A stretch of 64,000 nucleotides of DNA from Odobenus rosmarus divergens (GCF_000321225.1 NW_004450276.1:5347387-5411386), one strand, 5' to 3'. Numbered from the stretch's first letter, positions 24,640 to 36,990 are shown. Program-made: numbers and translations. Notes: generated by a model from the sequence alone, not told the origin.

Positions 24640-25145
24640 ATGATACTTCTGACACCAGATGTGTGGGGTTTTTTTTCCCATACCAACCAATTCTCTGACA
24701 CCAACTAGGTGGCCTCCAATTCAACTCAGTTCTGACACTCTACCAGCAGTTAGCATCAGATCCCACAAATTAAGTTTCCCACAAGACTGCCCTCTCTTCA
24801 GATGCCAATCTTAAGTGCCAGGCTGTTCCCAACACTTCTGACCAACCAGTTATAAATCAGGGTTCCTGTGACCCCCTCCTCAGGTTCAAAAATTCACTTG
24901 GATGGCTCACAGAACCCAGGGAAAAGCTTACTGTTATTTACTGGTTTATTATATAATAAGGGACATTATAAAGGATACAGAGGAACAACCAGACGAAGAA
25001 GTACCTGACGTGAGATCCAGAAGAGTTCTGAGCATGGGAGCTTCTGTCCTTCTGGAGTTGAGGTGGGCCACCCTCCCAGCACATAGACGTGTTCACCAAC
25101 CCAGACGCTCTCTGAATGCCATAGTACACACAATGGATTATTTGA
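24640..25145 (-). repeat. ERVL-like LTR fragment, same family as 61330
   Basis: Shares with 61330-62293 the order of segments: gactgccctctcttcagatg, ggctcacagaaccc, tactggtttattatataat, then caccaacccagacgctctc. It stops before the terminal part present in the other copy. Confidence 0.55.
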
Positions 25146-25149
25146 GGGA

Positions 25150-25620
25150 TTGGCTAAGCTGCTATAACAACAACAACAACAAAAACTAAATATACACTGG
25201 CTTTGATAAGACAGAAATTTATTTCTCTGTCACCCAACAATCTGGAGATGAGAGGTAGGTCTGCTTTCCTCATATCATGTAGCTTCCAAACGGGCTCCAG
25301 TTATTGCCATTGCCCAGCCAGGGAAAAGGATGAGAGTTAGAATCAAGTATCACTGAGAAAATAATCCACAAGTAGCACGCATCACCTCTGCCCACACCCC
25401 GCTAACCCAAGTTGAGTCACAGGTCCAGAGCTAGCTGTTGCCTGTAGCTCAGAAACTAGGTGACCAGCAAAACCTCCAGAGCATGCTTTTACTGAAAGGA
25501 AGAAGAGGAAGTGGATACTGGGGAGAGCTAATGGTCTTGGAAGACCAGTTAATAAGTAGAGAGCTATAACTGAAACCCTGGTCCGTTTGGATCCAGAGCC
25601 TTCTTTTTTAATCACATCAA
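25150..25620. repeat. Unclassified old interspersed repeat with (CAA)n
   Basis: Starts gctgctataacaacaacaac and continues with agacagaaatttatttctct and cagggaaaaggatgagagtt, reminiscent of widespread mammalian repeats that I cannot name. The (CAA)n run is 25165-25185. Confidence 0.35.
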
Positions 25621-28473
25621 AGTGCCTCTCTAAACACTTGAGAAACTTTCTTTCCTTGGCGTCTGTGGTTTGCCTCTGACTATTCCTGCCGAGGCTGTAG
25701 GGTCCCTTTAGGTTTGAGGGGGATCCCTGTCCCTCGCCCTCAATTCTATCCCACCTCCACCCTCCCCCGTGACTATCACTAGTTCCTCAGGTACTAAATT
25801 ATCTTGCAGTTTTCCTATACCCTGCTCACACCTTTGTAAATAGTCCTTCTAACAAACTATCGGCAAAGTCCTCGCTTTGAGTGCACCATCTGTTTCCTGC
25901 CAGAACCTTGACTGATTCTCCTCATTCACGGTCCACTCCGCAGGGCAATTTCAGACAAGGCTTTCAGGCTCATCAGAGTGACATATCTACAAAACTCAGA
26001 AACGTCCCCTGCTAACATTGACCTGCTTCCTCAATAGAAGCTCCAAGGGGGCTGTGACCCTCTTTTTGATTATTTATTCTTAGAGCCCAGTGCAATGTCT
26101 AGCACATAGTAGGCTCATTAAATATTAGGTACGAATAAACACTGAGTCCTACATACAGTAGTTTCATACCAAATGTGTGTCTGGCGATTAACTGAATGGC
26201 CCCAATCTTATTTAGAAAGCTTTAAACAGTTCCTTATGAAGCCACAGAGATTTTTTGCTTTTAGAGAAAATTCCATACGGTATGTACTTTAATTAGCTAT
26301 GATGTTCTTATAATCTCAAATCCTCTTGCACCTTTATAGGTTTTAATACTTCCTGTCATTGCAACATGTTCGCCAGATTTTTCAGTCCCCCTTCGTAATG
26401 TTTTGAAGTAGAGTATCATTGAAAATCTGCAGTTTGAACTTGAACAAAGTTCGTAGTAAACAGACTGCAGACAATTTCCTTTAAATGTGCTCTTGGAAGC
26501 TAGGAATACGTGAAGCACATCAGAACAAGAAATTTACCAAGAAAAAGACATGAGATTCAAATTTTCAATCTGAAGCAAATACTACCATATTTCATTACTG
26601 CTAAGATACTATTGATCTTTAGATATCCCACAGTGTACCACTAAAAGAGAGAAAATGGTATCAGTTAAATTCTGACACAAGGTTTTCTTATCACTTAGAG
26701 TTATTTTTCACATACGGAAAAAGGTCTTTTAGACTTATTTAGTCATAGATTTTCATTATATATCACAATGCTCTTTCTGTGCATTTCAACAATTACAATA
26801 ACTTTTTGTTTCAATGCCAAATCATACTGAGATTATTTTGAAGACATTGTAAATGGCAATTAAATGCATATAACTCAATTAAAGTGACAGCAATATGAAG
26901 AGCTATGACCAGATTCCTGCAACCACATCACAACTGCAACTCGGATACCATCAATTGTAAGATGCATCTTGATTTCAGATATGTTAAAATGGGAGAGCAT
27001 GGGTAGTAAGTGTTGGAATCAGTGAAATATGAGACTTAGCCCAGAAGCAAGATTCAAGGGCTAAGTCCCATATTTCATTGAATCATTTATAAATCTGTGC
27101 TAGGGACGGACAGAGGGGGGCTGCGGGGAGGGGGGTGAGGAACAGGGATTGGGTCAGGGGGACAGCGATTAGAAAATGCAAATATTCTCGAGTTTCAAAT
27201 TCATCTTTAGCAAGTCAATTTACAAAGTACTTTTTTTTTTTTCAAAAATCACTCACTAAATATTACACATCAAATCTTTGCTAGTTAACGATTGCTTAAG
27301 TTGAGGTTGAAAACTGACGTGTGATCCAATGAATTAATCAATAGAGAAACAAGTCTAGATCACAGGGAATGCTCCAACATACCCAGGAGGGGTACTTCAT
27401 ATATTCAAATGCCAGCCTTGGTGTTTACAGGATTAACCTCAAAACGATGAAAAAGATCTATATTTGAGTCCTTATGAAGTCTTTCATATTACTTTATTTT
27501 GAACTACAAAGTTTTGTAATTCTCTGCCTCTCTCTCTCTCTCTCTCTGAACTTAGCTCTTCTAAGTCTTCTAAAACTGAGAAGACTCAGTTTTCTTAAGT
27601 AATCAATGACCCAATAAAGACACAGGAAATTATTTTGGCAGGCCACACAATCTTTTTTTCTAGGCAGATTACTTAAAACATAAAGGGAAAAACTTTTACA
27701 ATCTCTTATCAAGTGCAGACCAATAGCTCAAGAAAACTTTATCCTTTCAACAGAGAGAAAGCCAAATTCTAATTTTGCACCAGCTTACTTTTAATATTAA
27801 AATTCATTTAACTTAATTAAATTCACTCTAATGTTAGCCAGCTTAACCACACATCAAATTTCTTTCCACAGATCCTTTTCCACAAACCTACAACTTCCTT
27901 TTTTACATTCAGATTTTGTCCTATGTGTTTCCTCTTTTCCCATCTGAAATAACCAATATTACTTTAGGACAAAATTACTTTGTTTTCCCCCAACAGAAAT
28001 GCATTTCTTTTTCTCATACCTTCTTTTAACAAAAACACATATCCTACTTTCCTTGCATACAGAGGTATTTCCTTTATTATTCCTAGAAGTTTTAATTACA
28101 TATATTAGAATTTTTAACCCTTAGAAAGCTTTAAGGTCCAGTGAAAACTGAGACGTAATCAACTGTAAACTGTCTTTTCCATTAGCATTCTGTTGCTTGG
28201 CAAATTTATAAATACATTTTATAATATCTAGATACATATGTTTTCTCATAGCAAATTTTTCATTTTTTAATGTGTGGCACAAAACATGTTGTACTAATAT
28301 ACCCAAATATCTTTAGTTTCTCTGTATAAAGAAGCCAAAAGTGGATAAACCTATGTTTGGTAATTAATGTTTCGGTGTTTTATCTTATTTAGAAATTATC
28401 TATATATTTAATGACTATCCATCATTTAATTTAACTTAGCGAAACTTTAAGGTTTCAGGTTACCAAAAAGATT
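25621..28473. other. Largely repeat-free stretch
   Basis: Apart from the L2 3' end at 26040-26150, about 2.7 kb of AT-rich DNA without a young repeat, the longest such stretch in the window. No coding signal. Confidence 0.55.
26040..26150 (+). repeat. L2 3' end
   Basis: gggggctgtgaccctctttt, gcccagtgcaatgtctagca and catagtaggctcattaaat. Confidence 0.7.
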
Positions 28474-28489
28474 TGAAGAAACTATTTTA

Positions 28490-28700
28490 TTTTATTTTAT
28501 TTTTTTTTTTTTTAAAGATTTTATTTATTTATTTGAGAGAGAGAGAATGAGAGACAGAGAGCACGAGAGGGAAGAGGGTCAGAGGGAGAAGTAGACTCCC
28601 CGCTGAGCAGGGAGCCCGATGCGGGACTCGATCCCGGGACTCCAGGATCATGACCTGAGCCGAAGGCAGTCGCTTAACCAACTGAGCCACCCAGGCGCCC
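28490..28700 (-). mobile_element. Can-SINE, GCGACTGCC subfamily, left arm of an inverted pair
   Basis: Full-length reverse copy. Perfect 16-bp TSD tgaagaaactatttta (28474-28489, 28701-28716). The next SINE starts 43 bp away in the opposite direction. Confidence 0.96.
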
Positions 28701-28743
28701 TGAAGAAACTATTTTAAAAATTGACTTAAGAACTTTTATCCCA

Positions 28744-28932
28744 GGGCGCCTGGGTGGCCCAGTTGCTTGGGCGACTGCCTTCGGCTCAGGTCATGATCCT
28801 GGAGTCCGGGGATCGAGTCCCGCATCGGGCTCCCTGCTCAGCGGGGAGTCTGCTTCCCCCTCTGACCCTCCCCCCCTCATGCTCTCTCTGTCTCATTCTC
28901 TCTCTCAAATAAATAAAATCTTTTTTAAAAAA
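28744..28932 (+). mobile_element. Can-SINE, GCGACTGCC subfamily, right arm of an inverted pair
   Basis: Full-length. TSD agaacttttatccca/agaacctttatccca (28729-28743, 28933-28947), one mismatch. Confidence 0.96.
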
Positions 28933-28947
28933 AGAACCTTTATCCCA

Positions 28948-30059
28948 TTTACATCTATCCAATTCACTCATTCTCAACAGTTGTGTTTAGATTACTTATA
29001 AAAATTTTTATAAAATCTTATAAAATTACTTTAAGAATTCATAGCAGGTTACTTTCCTCACTAACAAGTTTTATAACAGAGATAACATAAATTTGACTAG
29101 TAAACCCAGGTGGAATAAAAGTTGTATGTCCACATTATTTTTAATGTTGATGATTCTAAAGACATGTCTATTTCAATTAGGCCAACAAACTTAAACTAGC
29201 TTATTTACTAAAGATTATCTCAGATCACATGAACCTGAAAAGCATTTGGGTTAGTTTTTATTCTATTTCTAGGCATTTTATGAATCCCTAACACACATAG
29301 GAGCTTAATTTTCTTTAGGCCAATTAAATAGAGCTCTTTTACAAATTAATTTTGGTAATACTACCTAGAAGTAGAAAATACCACACATCTATAATAGATG
29401 ATAAATAGGTAGATAGATAGATAATAGATAGATGGATATATAGATACACATAAACATACAGACAGATGTAAACAGGGACCTTACAGCTTTCATTCTAAAA
29501 TTACTGCTATGAAATGGGTATGATAATGTAAAAACTCGCTAGTTTATAAAAGAACAGTTGAAATACGTGAAGTTTATCTGCTCAGATGGATAAAGCTTTT
29601 TATTAATATTTGTGGAGAAGACACTTGAGATTTCTCATTTGCCTGAGTTCCAAAAAAAAAAATTGTTTTCCCCTTTTGTTTTTCTTCTGACAAGAATTAC
29701 CTCCCTGAAGTTTGTAGACCAGATAGAACACTTACATCTCAAAGGTACAAGGAAGGAATGCAAGTTCCTCCAAGAAGGACTTCTGTTCCCTAAGGCCAGA
29801 ATTTTTACAATACCTACAAATAGATATTTGAGACAAATAGATGAGGTTAATTGTTAGAAAGGATAGGTGGACTTTGGATTGTTTTGAGAGCTGCATTTTG
29901 GGTCTTACAAAGATTTGTAAGGTAAGGATAGTTGTTTCTAATTCTTCAAAGGCTTGGGTGGTAGCCTAAATAATCAAAGGACTGACACACCCATCCAACC
30001 ATGTTGGAATGTTTTTCTTTCCCTCTGGGTACATTTAGATTAGGGGGAAAGACCTAAAA
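28948..30059. other. AT-rich DNA; may include more of the ERV relic
   Basis: Besides the GATA repeat, 29600-30059 could continue the minus-strand ERV, but I could not identify a conserved motif there. Confidence 0.4.
29395..29445. repeat. (GATA)n microsatellite, interrupted
   Basis: gataaataggtagatagata followed by further gata/gatg units. Confidence 0.9.
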
Positions 30060-30079
30060 AAATTCCTATCAGGCTCTGA

Positions 30080-30450
30080 TATCAGCTTCCAATTTGGTCA
30101 AATTTCTAATCATAGAGTCATTAAATCCTCTCAAATATCTTGCCAGGTTTCATCTGGGACAATCAGTAACTATTTCCGGCAGTATTAAACAACCCTATGG
30201 ACCCGAGAGGAGTCCTCAAAGAGGGCGCAAATGATATTTGATTTTCCTCTCTTTACCTGGTACTACAGACAGAGATCTGAGAGAGCTGAGTCTGATAAGA
30301 ATTCTCATCCTTTGCCAACTTCTGCAGGTTTTTCCAGGATCCTGTCTGCAGGCTCCAAGTGGGATCTAAAGTAGAGAGTGTAGCTCCAGTATCTACCAGA
30401 ATTTGGCAAAGTTTTTCATTAATTTTAATTTAATTTCCCTTTGGCTGTGA
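30080..30450 (-). pseudogene. ERV protease (aspartyl) remnant
   Basis: Minus strand near 30405-30380 encodes LVDTGA, the active-site motif of retroviral aspartyl proteases. A downstream stretch (about 30170-30115) resembles the protease C-terminal end that precedes RT. A TAA stop lies in frame about 10 codons upstream of the motif and further stops follow, so no functional enzyme can be made. Confidence 0.7.
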
Positions 30451-30770
30451 AAGGGCATTACTGGTAGCAATTTACCACAGAAACTCTGGGAGCCCAATCA
30501 AGTCAGGGAAGGGCCCTGTGGGAACCCTCTTTCAAGGGTAGATATGAGGGTGTCTGTCAGGCCATTAACTTAGCAGACTTGTGGTAACGTCACATAGTCT
30601 CTTCAGAGTGGAAAGACAATTTAGACAGAGGATTACTAAAATGAGTATTCATGAAAAGGAGGAGAGAAGGGAGCAGTAGAAGTTACATTAGCCTTACAGC
30701 CCTTTCTTTTAGGCACCTCTTGTGTCTTTAATTCTTCATTATCTTTTATAACAAATATTTCAATGAAGGT

Positions 30771-30978
30771 TTATAAATAAATAAAAAAGATTTTATTTAT
30801 TCATTTGAGACACAGAGATACAGAGAGAGAGTGCATGAGCAGAGGGGGAGGCAGAGGGAGAGGGAGAAGCAGGCTCCCCACTGAGCCAGGAGCCTGATGT
30901 GGGGCTCAATCCCAGGACCCTGGAATCATGACCTGAGCCGAAGGCAGACGCTTAACCATCTGAGGCACCAGGTGCCCC
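30771..30978 (-). mobile_element. Can-SINE inside the ERV relic
   Basis: Reverse-oriented SINE with a T-rich head, GA-rich middle and end ctgaggcaccaggtgcccc. The perfect TSD tcaatgaaggt lies at 30760-30770 and 30979-30989. It inserted after the provirus. Confidence 0.92.
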
Positions 30979-32011
30979 TCAATGAAGGTATTTTAGAATT
31001 TTGAAGACTTTTGGAGGCTTCTGTATGACAACTGAAATAGGTATCCCATTCTGTTTGTTTCATTTGGGAGCCCTAGCTTTCAAGTACTCTGTTCAAATGA
31101 TCATGTCTAATTGGAACATTCCCCATAATGGCCATTATAATTCTAGGTTGTTTTCAGTGAGATTTTACCATTTTTTGTAGATATCTACAGCTTCTGGGAC
31201 TATAGTTCTTAGACAAAAAAATAAGCAAGTATGCCAGAAGACAGCATGCTCAACTTTTTGGACTATAAGGATCCCATTTATTATTATTATTTTAGCTAGG
31301 TCTTCAGGTCTCTCAGAGCCAAACTAATACCTAAAAGGGATATGCCTCTGGGTTGGAAGTTGTATGATGTTTTACAGTGTACCCTGTAGCATGGAAACTT
31401 TCCTGAGGTTGGCAGGTAACCTAGTGTCGATCTAATCCATTCCGGAATCAACTTATCCTAACATAAGAGTCTTAAAATTAGATGGCAAGCTATATTATAC
31501 AGTTTTTAAATGCTTGATCCACGCCCACCAATTTTGCAGCATTTTTCCCCCTTTTGGAGGGCTTCTGAGATTCCCAGTGACAATAGCCTTACCTACACAA
31601 AACAGAACAAACAAGCGGGTACACATTAACACACCTGCAGTACCAGAGAGATGCTACTGAAGGCTGGCCCTCAAGGCCCCATGTGCACCACCGGTGATTC
31701 CCACCATGGAACTGGGAACTCGGGGAAGGATTGAACCAACAGAACGGGGATGGCAGACTGTTTCCAAACAAATGGGGAACTTGAGCTGCTACCAGCAATT
31801 CTTAACATGGAAGTAGAGACTCCAATCAAATGGAGAACTGTCTGGAAAGCCAATTACATCAGAAGCTTGAGGTAAAGAGAGCAAAGTTCAGAACCAAGAG
31901 GAACTTAGCCATGGCCCTCAGATATGGTGAGAAAGACAGAGAACTCAAAGAGTTCACAGGTACAACATCTGTGTTTCTTGTTGTTCCTGAAGAGTCAGAA
32001 GTTCACTTCAG

Positions 32012-32029
32012 ATCCTGGTGTTGCCACCA
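32012..32029 (-). other. Retroviral primer-binding site (tRNA-Leu-like)
   Basis: Three bases downstream of the LTR end on the minus strand lies TGGTGGCAACACCAGGAT. It opens with TGG, the complement of tRNA CCA. About 13 of 18 bases agree with what I recall for a tRNA-Leu(UAG) primer site. The assignment is tentative; the position is strong support for the LTR boundary. Confidence 0.6.
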
Positions 32030-32033
32030 AATC

Positions 32034-32412
32034 TGTTAGAAAATGAAATTCAGCTCAAAAAATTGAAGATCTACTTGGTTTTATTCAATGATAATGAATG
32101 GGGCAGCAAACAGAAAGGAGCTCTGAGGAGCTGCACAAAATGGAAAGCTTTCATAGGCAGGAAGGGGGGGAAGGAGCAGGGAATGAGGAAAAAGCTGATT
32201 ATTTCAGGCAAGATCACTTATAGGGGATAGAAGGGTTCTATTGGGCAGATTACCTCATTAGTACTGACCAGGTAATTCCAGACTGACTAGTTGAAGTTTA
32301 CATTCCTGGGAAAAGCTGAAACTGCATTTAGATTAGGTATGAAGTCTTGGTTTGCTGACATGGAGCTTAGCACAAGTGACTCCTTTTTGGACCCGTTGTC
32401 TCTTTTTTAACA
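32034..32412 (-). repeat. Long terminal repeat of the ERV relic
   Basis: On the + strand it runs TGTTAGAAA...TTTTTAACA, matching inverted ends as expected of an LTR (379 bp). On the minus strand AATAAA lies at 32085-32080, about 46 bp before the LTR end, a normal place for the R/U5 polyadenylation signal. No second LTR copy was found in the window. Confidence 0.75.
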
Positions 32413-32849
32413 CTTTAAATGTCACATTTGAAATATGTAATTAAATTAATAATTAAATATTATGAGTGGACATTGGACTATTTCTTCTATATTCCTAGAC
32501 CTTTGTATATTCAAGTTGATGAAAACAAGCTTCTCATTGTAAAAAATGGAAACACTACATTCAATGTTGCCTTATAGTTGAACACATGATTTGTGTCCTG
32601 AATTAACTGGATAATTTTCCATATTCTTTGTTTCACCTGGTCTGGTTATATGCCTCTCCCCCTTGAAAAATTATAGTAAAGACTGTAAAGTTAACGGAAT
32701 GGAATGATTAAACAGGAAAACTCTTCAGTGACTTCAGTTAAAGCCGCATTGATTTATCCTAGCGTCCAATTTATCATAGCGCAGAACTTGCCAAATGAGA
32801 AATGGTTTCAAGTCCAACTAAAGCCAGAAATTTCTTTTCCCACCAAAAT

Positions 32850-33010
32850 AAGCAAGTACATAGCTTTCTCCCTAAGCCCCATTGTGGAAGAGACACTTAT
32901 TCAGCAACTATTGATCAAATGCCCTCTGTGGGCGAGATGCTGGTCTAGATGCTGCAGATACAAGAATGAACAGGAGAGACCTACCTCTGCCCTCCCGGAA
33001 CCTTAGTATG
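32850..33010 (-). repeat. L2-like fragment
   Basis: gatcaaatgccctctgtggg, gctggtctagatgctgcaga and tgccctcccggaacctta. Confidence 0.6.
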
Positions 33011-33086
33011 GGAAACACATGCCAGACACACCAGCCACACAATAAATTATTTAATTACACTACCGGCTGAACTAGGAGAGCATTTT

Positions 33087-33285
33087 TTTTTTTTTTAAAG
33101 ATTTTATTTATTTATTTGAGAGAGAGAATGAGATAGAGAGAGAGCACGAGCGGGAAGAGGGTCAGAGGGAGAAGCAGACTCCCTCCTGAGCAGGGAGCCC
33201 GATGTGGGGACTCGATCCCGGGACTCCAGGATCATGACCCGAGCCGAAGGCAGTCGCTTAACCAACTGAGCCACCCAGGCGCCCC
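33087..33285 (-). mobile_element. Can-SINE, GCGACTGCC subfamily
   Basis: Full-length reverse copy. Perfect 14-bp TSD taggagagcatttt (33073-33086, 33286-33299). Confidence 0.96.
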
Positions 33286-33299
33286 TAGGAGAGCATTTT

Positions 33300-34854
33300 G
33301 TAAGGTGGGTCAGAGCTCATGAGAACATGAACAACCAGAAAACAGTACCAGGAGGTGGGAGACAACATCTGCCTAGAACTTAGAGCTCTAGCATTATTTC
33401 TGAAAGTAAAAGGAGATAGAGAAAAGCCTTTCCAGGCCTAGACAACAGGCACTTAGCCACACACAGTGACACATGCCTAACAGCCTTTATTCGGTTAATA
33501 AGGACAGTGTTATTTGAGCTCTAAACCGAGCATTTTTGCAGTAGGAGACGTTCAATTAGTAGTAGAAAAAGAAAAGGCCCCTGATAGACTGAAGCAACCA
33601 TTCCAGTGCAAACTGGAATGCAAGATGAGAGTGGCGTGGGATATTCTGAAAAGGTCAGCAGACAAAACACAGAACCCGGCTAACAAAAGAGGAGAATAGG
33701 CACACAGCAGAAACCCTTCTCTTAGGCACCCAGCTAAAGGTTTCACCAAGTCCCCAGCAGTGAAGGATTATAAATTAATAGCAGAACCACACTGTAAGGT
33801 ATTTGTAGTTGTTCTATATAAAATGGTGCTTACATTTAGTGCAGAGTAAGTTAGATCGAGGTCTCCTTCCACGTGTGGGTTTGGCGTTCTTAATTAATGC
33901 CTTTATTAACTATAAAATTCCAAACTAATGAACCCTCCAGGGACTGTTAGAGGCATATTCAGGGAAAAAGCCTGACAATGATGGCCCAGATTCTGGTGCC
34001 TTGAAGGAGTGGACTAGGTAAGCATCGTCCCTTACCCTACATAATGCTCCCTTAATAAGCTGAGTGAGCAGCATGTTACAATTACTTAGAAATACTTTTT
34101 CAACTAGTACTCTAGAAGAAAAAGGAGATGGATTAAATCAAAGGTTTTCAGTGCTACCAACTGCTCGGGAGAAATCGTTCACTTTCTAGATCAGAAAAAA
34201 AAGATACTGTAGACTTAAAATTATTTTGGTCTTCTCTTTGTGCTCCCTCTGTTTCTGATTAACATAGTATTTCTCACACACCCCAGTGGCCTTTAGAATA
34301 CATGCAAATTTCCCTGACATTACTCAGCTCTCCAATTCTCTATTCTCCTGCAAATTTACTATGTAAGTTTTTTTTCTTTCTCATTACATTCCTAATTTGC
34401 AACGTAAAAGGAACAACTACCCCACACACACACACACACACAACCCCCCCCCGCCCCCGCCCTATGGTTGCACTGGAAGGGGTAGAGGCTAGACGACCTT
34501 GTATAACTTTTCCATCACTAATTCCTGATCTGATCCCAATGTGTCCCCCCTCATGATGCTGTCTGATACAGTCTGCAGTTTGAGTGTTTTCACTGTCCTA
34601 GCCAATGCCCTCAGCAATTCACATTCATGAAGAGTGAGATTAAATGTTTATAACTGTTGATCTAGACTCCCGAATTCCATTTCTGGCTCTATTAGTGATT
34701 TCTTTTCAAGGACAGATTTTCACCTCAGTAAAGAGAGTGATGTCTCTCTTAATGGTAGCAACAATTATTAAGAAACCAGGCCAAATCTCTCCACACAAAA
34801 TAAATTATCTGCTGAGTGTAGTAAATTCAGGGCCAAGGACAGCAAGAGAATCAC
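33300..34854. other. No feature recognised besides the CA repeat
   Basis: Balanced to AT-rich DNA without coding signal. Confidence 0.55.
34423..34442. repeat. (CA)n microsatellite followed by a C run
   Basis: Ten CA units, then aacccccccccgcccccgcc. Confidence 0.95.
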
Positions 34855-35500
34855 TCATTCATTAAGCACATATTTCTTGATTACGTGCTTTATACCCTGT
34901 AAGAAATCGTTGGAGAAAGTCATCAACAAGAGGTTGACCACAAGTTGACCAGCAAGCTGGACCCAGCCGATTAAAGGCTCCCACCCTCTCCCCTGTCCTT
35001 GCAATGTGTGTTCTGCTTGCCTTCCCCTCTCCCAGAAGCTGCTCCAAGGATATAACCCTAAGATAGAAACATGGTGTTGAGACTGTCTGGACTGGGTACA
35101 TGATTGAACCCCTTTAAGTCCTCCTGCATATGTGACTGAACCCCGTTAAGGCTTTATATAAACTATATATATAAACTTTTAAGATTCTGGAAGGCAGGTG
35201 TGGAAATCTACTTGTCTTGTGACTGTCCGAGACAAGCCTCGTAAGCAAGCCCTTACTTATTAAATCTGCCACCTACCAATCTGGAGTGGTCTGCCTCTTT
35301 CTTTAATCTCTCCTTGCCCTCCACATACGGGGGCTGGTTTCAGATTATACTCAAGGAGGTTGTGAACTAAAAGAAAGACACACAAGTAGATAGTAGTTAT
35401 GCTCAAGAAACTTAAGATCTAGTAGAGGAGACACAACAAAAACATTTTCAAAAGTATGAGTACTTAAAGGGCCAAAGAAGTTCAGAGGAGGGAAAGAATT
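34855..35500 (-). repeat. L2-like fragment split by a solo LTR
   Basis: 34855-34897 (cattaagcacatatttcttg) and 35343-35500 (gctcaagaaacttaagatct) read as one L2 relic interrupted by the LTR at 34898-35342. Confidence 0.55.
34898..35342 (+). repeat. Solo LTR (ERV1-like) inserted in an L2 relic
   Basis: Begins TGTAAGAAATCG and ends CTGGTTTCA. It has a TATA-type box (ctttatataaa at about 35152), an ATTAAA near 35258 and a T/C-rich U5-like end. About 445 bp. L2-like sequence flanks both sides. A clean TSD is not visible (tatac occurs on both sides at an offset). No internal retroviral sequence. Confidence 0.55.
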
Positions 35501-35511
35501 AAAACTTCCTT

Positions 35512-35624
35512 GGAAGGGCACTTAGCTGGCTCAGGTGGTGGAGCATGTGACTCTTGAACTCAGGATTGTGAGTTTGAGACCCACATTGGGTGTAGAGATT
35601 ACTTAAAAATAAAATCTTAAAAAA
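35512..35624 (+). mobile_element. Short CT-poor Can-SINE
   Basis: Ends tgtagagattacttaaaaat and an A tail without a CT-rich body. TSD aaaacttcctt/aaaactttctt (35501-35511, 35625-35635). Confidence 0.88.
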
Positions 35625-35678
35625 AAAACTTTCTTATAGTTGCTTTTCTAATTCTTCTTGATTGGCTACTTATAGGCC

Positions 35679-36238
35679 TGTAGCAGAATATGTCACTCCA
35701 AAACAGGAGTTCAGGACACAATATCCCAAGATATGCCACTTTGGCATATTGATTATTTTGAGCTGCAAGCACATGAAAAACAGCAAAAGCAGGAGAGGCT
35801 TTCCCTGAATTCTCTTTATCTGCTTAAAGACAGATCCTCCAAAAGGACCTCAGTTGTCAAAGATCCCCTGCCAGGCAGTTTTATCAACCTAGGAAAATTG
35901 ATTCTTATCACAGGAGAGAAGAATAGATGAAATTTGTCACAAACTATCATACCTCCCATGTATTCTTCTAAGGCCGCATTCATCTTTCCTAAAATTATTT
36001 ACTCTCCCCTAAGAGACCTGCATCTCCTCTCCTCTTTCCTTATTAAGATTGTACTTAAGTTTGAATTCTAAGCCACCTTGGGAGATTACTCATCATTCCC
36101 TGGGTGTCTCCCATGTATACATGAGGTATACATGTTAATAAACTTCTGTTTCTTTTTCCCTTATTAATCTGTCTTTTATTACAGGGGTCTCTGCCAAGAG
36201 CTCAGAAGGGTAAAGGGAAAATTATTTTTCCTCCCCTA
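35679..36238 (+). repeat. Solo LTR, ERVL-type length and TSD
   Basis: Starts TGTAGCAGAATATG and ends near TTTTCCTCCCCTA. It has AATAAA at about 36138 followed by a T-rich segment. aggcc lies at 35674-35678 and again at 36239-36243, a 5-bp TSD typical of ERVL. Related sequence on the minus strand occurs at 51575-51800 and possibly 36614-36900. Confidence 0.65.
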
Positions 36239-36344
36239 AGGCCCAAACATGCCAAATTCAATCCAAACTAATTCAATAGTCATCAAAGTCATGAAATACA
36301 AAAAGTTTGCTGTGAAGGCTACAAGCATGATGATGAACAACAGT

Positions 36345-36590
36345 AGCCAACACTAACATTTAATGAACACTTGCTATGTGCCTAATACTATGCTAAGCAC
36401 TTCACATACATTATCTGGTTTAATCCTCCCAACAACCCTAAGAAGTAGGTAAAGTTGCTATCCCATTTTAAAGAGGAAGTGAAAGGAGGTTCAGACAGGC
36501 TGAGTAATTTAATTAAGATAGATGGCAATGCAAGAATTTAAAAATACTCAACCCTGTCTCTCCAAATCTTTACCACTACATATACTGCCC
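36345..36590 (-). repeat. MIR element
   Basis: actaacatttaatgaacact, tatgctaagcacttcacata and caacaaccctaagaagtagg. Confidence 0.85.
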
Positions 36591-36613
36591 CTTCTCTTAC
36601 CAGCAAGAAAGTT

Positions 36614-36990
36614 ATGTCGAGAAGAAAAAAATTTCTTCTCTGTCTTCCTATATTTGTGACTGGGTGCCTGAAAATTAAGCTGACAAGAGGCAAAATAAAG
36701 GGGGGAAAAAGTGAGATTTGTATTTATGTATGTACACAGGAATTCACATACACAAAAAAAGACTCAAGGAGGTGGTTAGACTGGAGATGGGAAAGACTAG
36801 AAGAGAGAGAATAAATGCCTTCTTAGAAGGGGGGCAGAAAAGGCACTTGTGAAAACATAAAGGACTTTTGTGAAAGATAAATGAGACCCTAAGAGAATAG
36901 ATGGGAAATATGATAATTTGAGTACAATGCCAACTTCTGGAACTCTGTCTCCAAAAAGAGAAGAATAGAGTTGCTCTAGGAAATTAAGAA
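36614..36990 (-). repeat. Possible diverged copy of the 35679 LTR family
   Basis: Segments such as gacaagaggcaaaataaagg and the following AG-rich part resemble the reverse complement of the 3' part of the LTR at 35679-36238. Strongly diverged and boundaries uncertain. Confidence 0.35.

Larger units (their letters stand above)
30060..32412 (-). mobile_element. Endogenous retrovirus relic: 5' LTR, PBS, gag remnant, protease
   Basis: Decayed provirus on the minus strand. Order: LTR (32412-32034), primer-binding site (32029-32012), leader and gag-like remnant, a SINE at 30771-30978, then protease sequence (about 30440-30080). No env or 3' LTR is recognised; the element appears truncated in pol. 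The LTR-to-protease distance without the SINE is about 1.4 kb, short for leader plus gag, so gag has deletions. Stops interrupt all frames. Class I (gamma-like) is a guess from the protease motif; the class is not settled. Confidence 0.75.
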
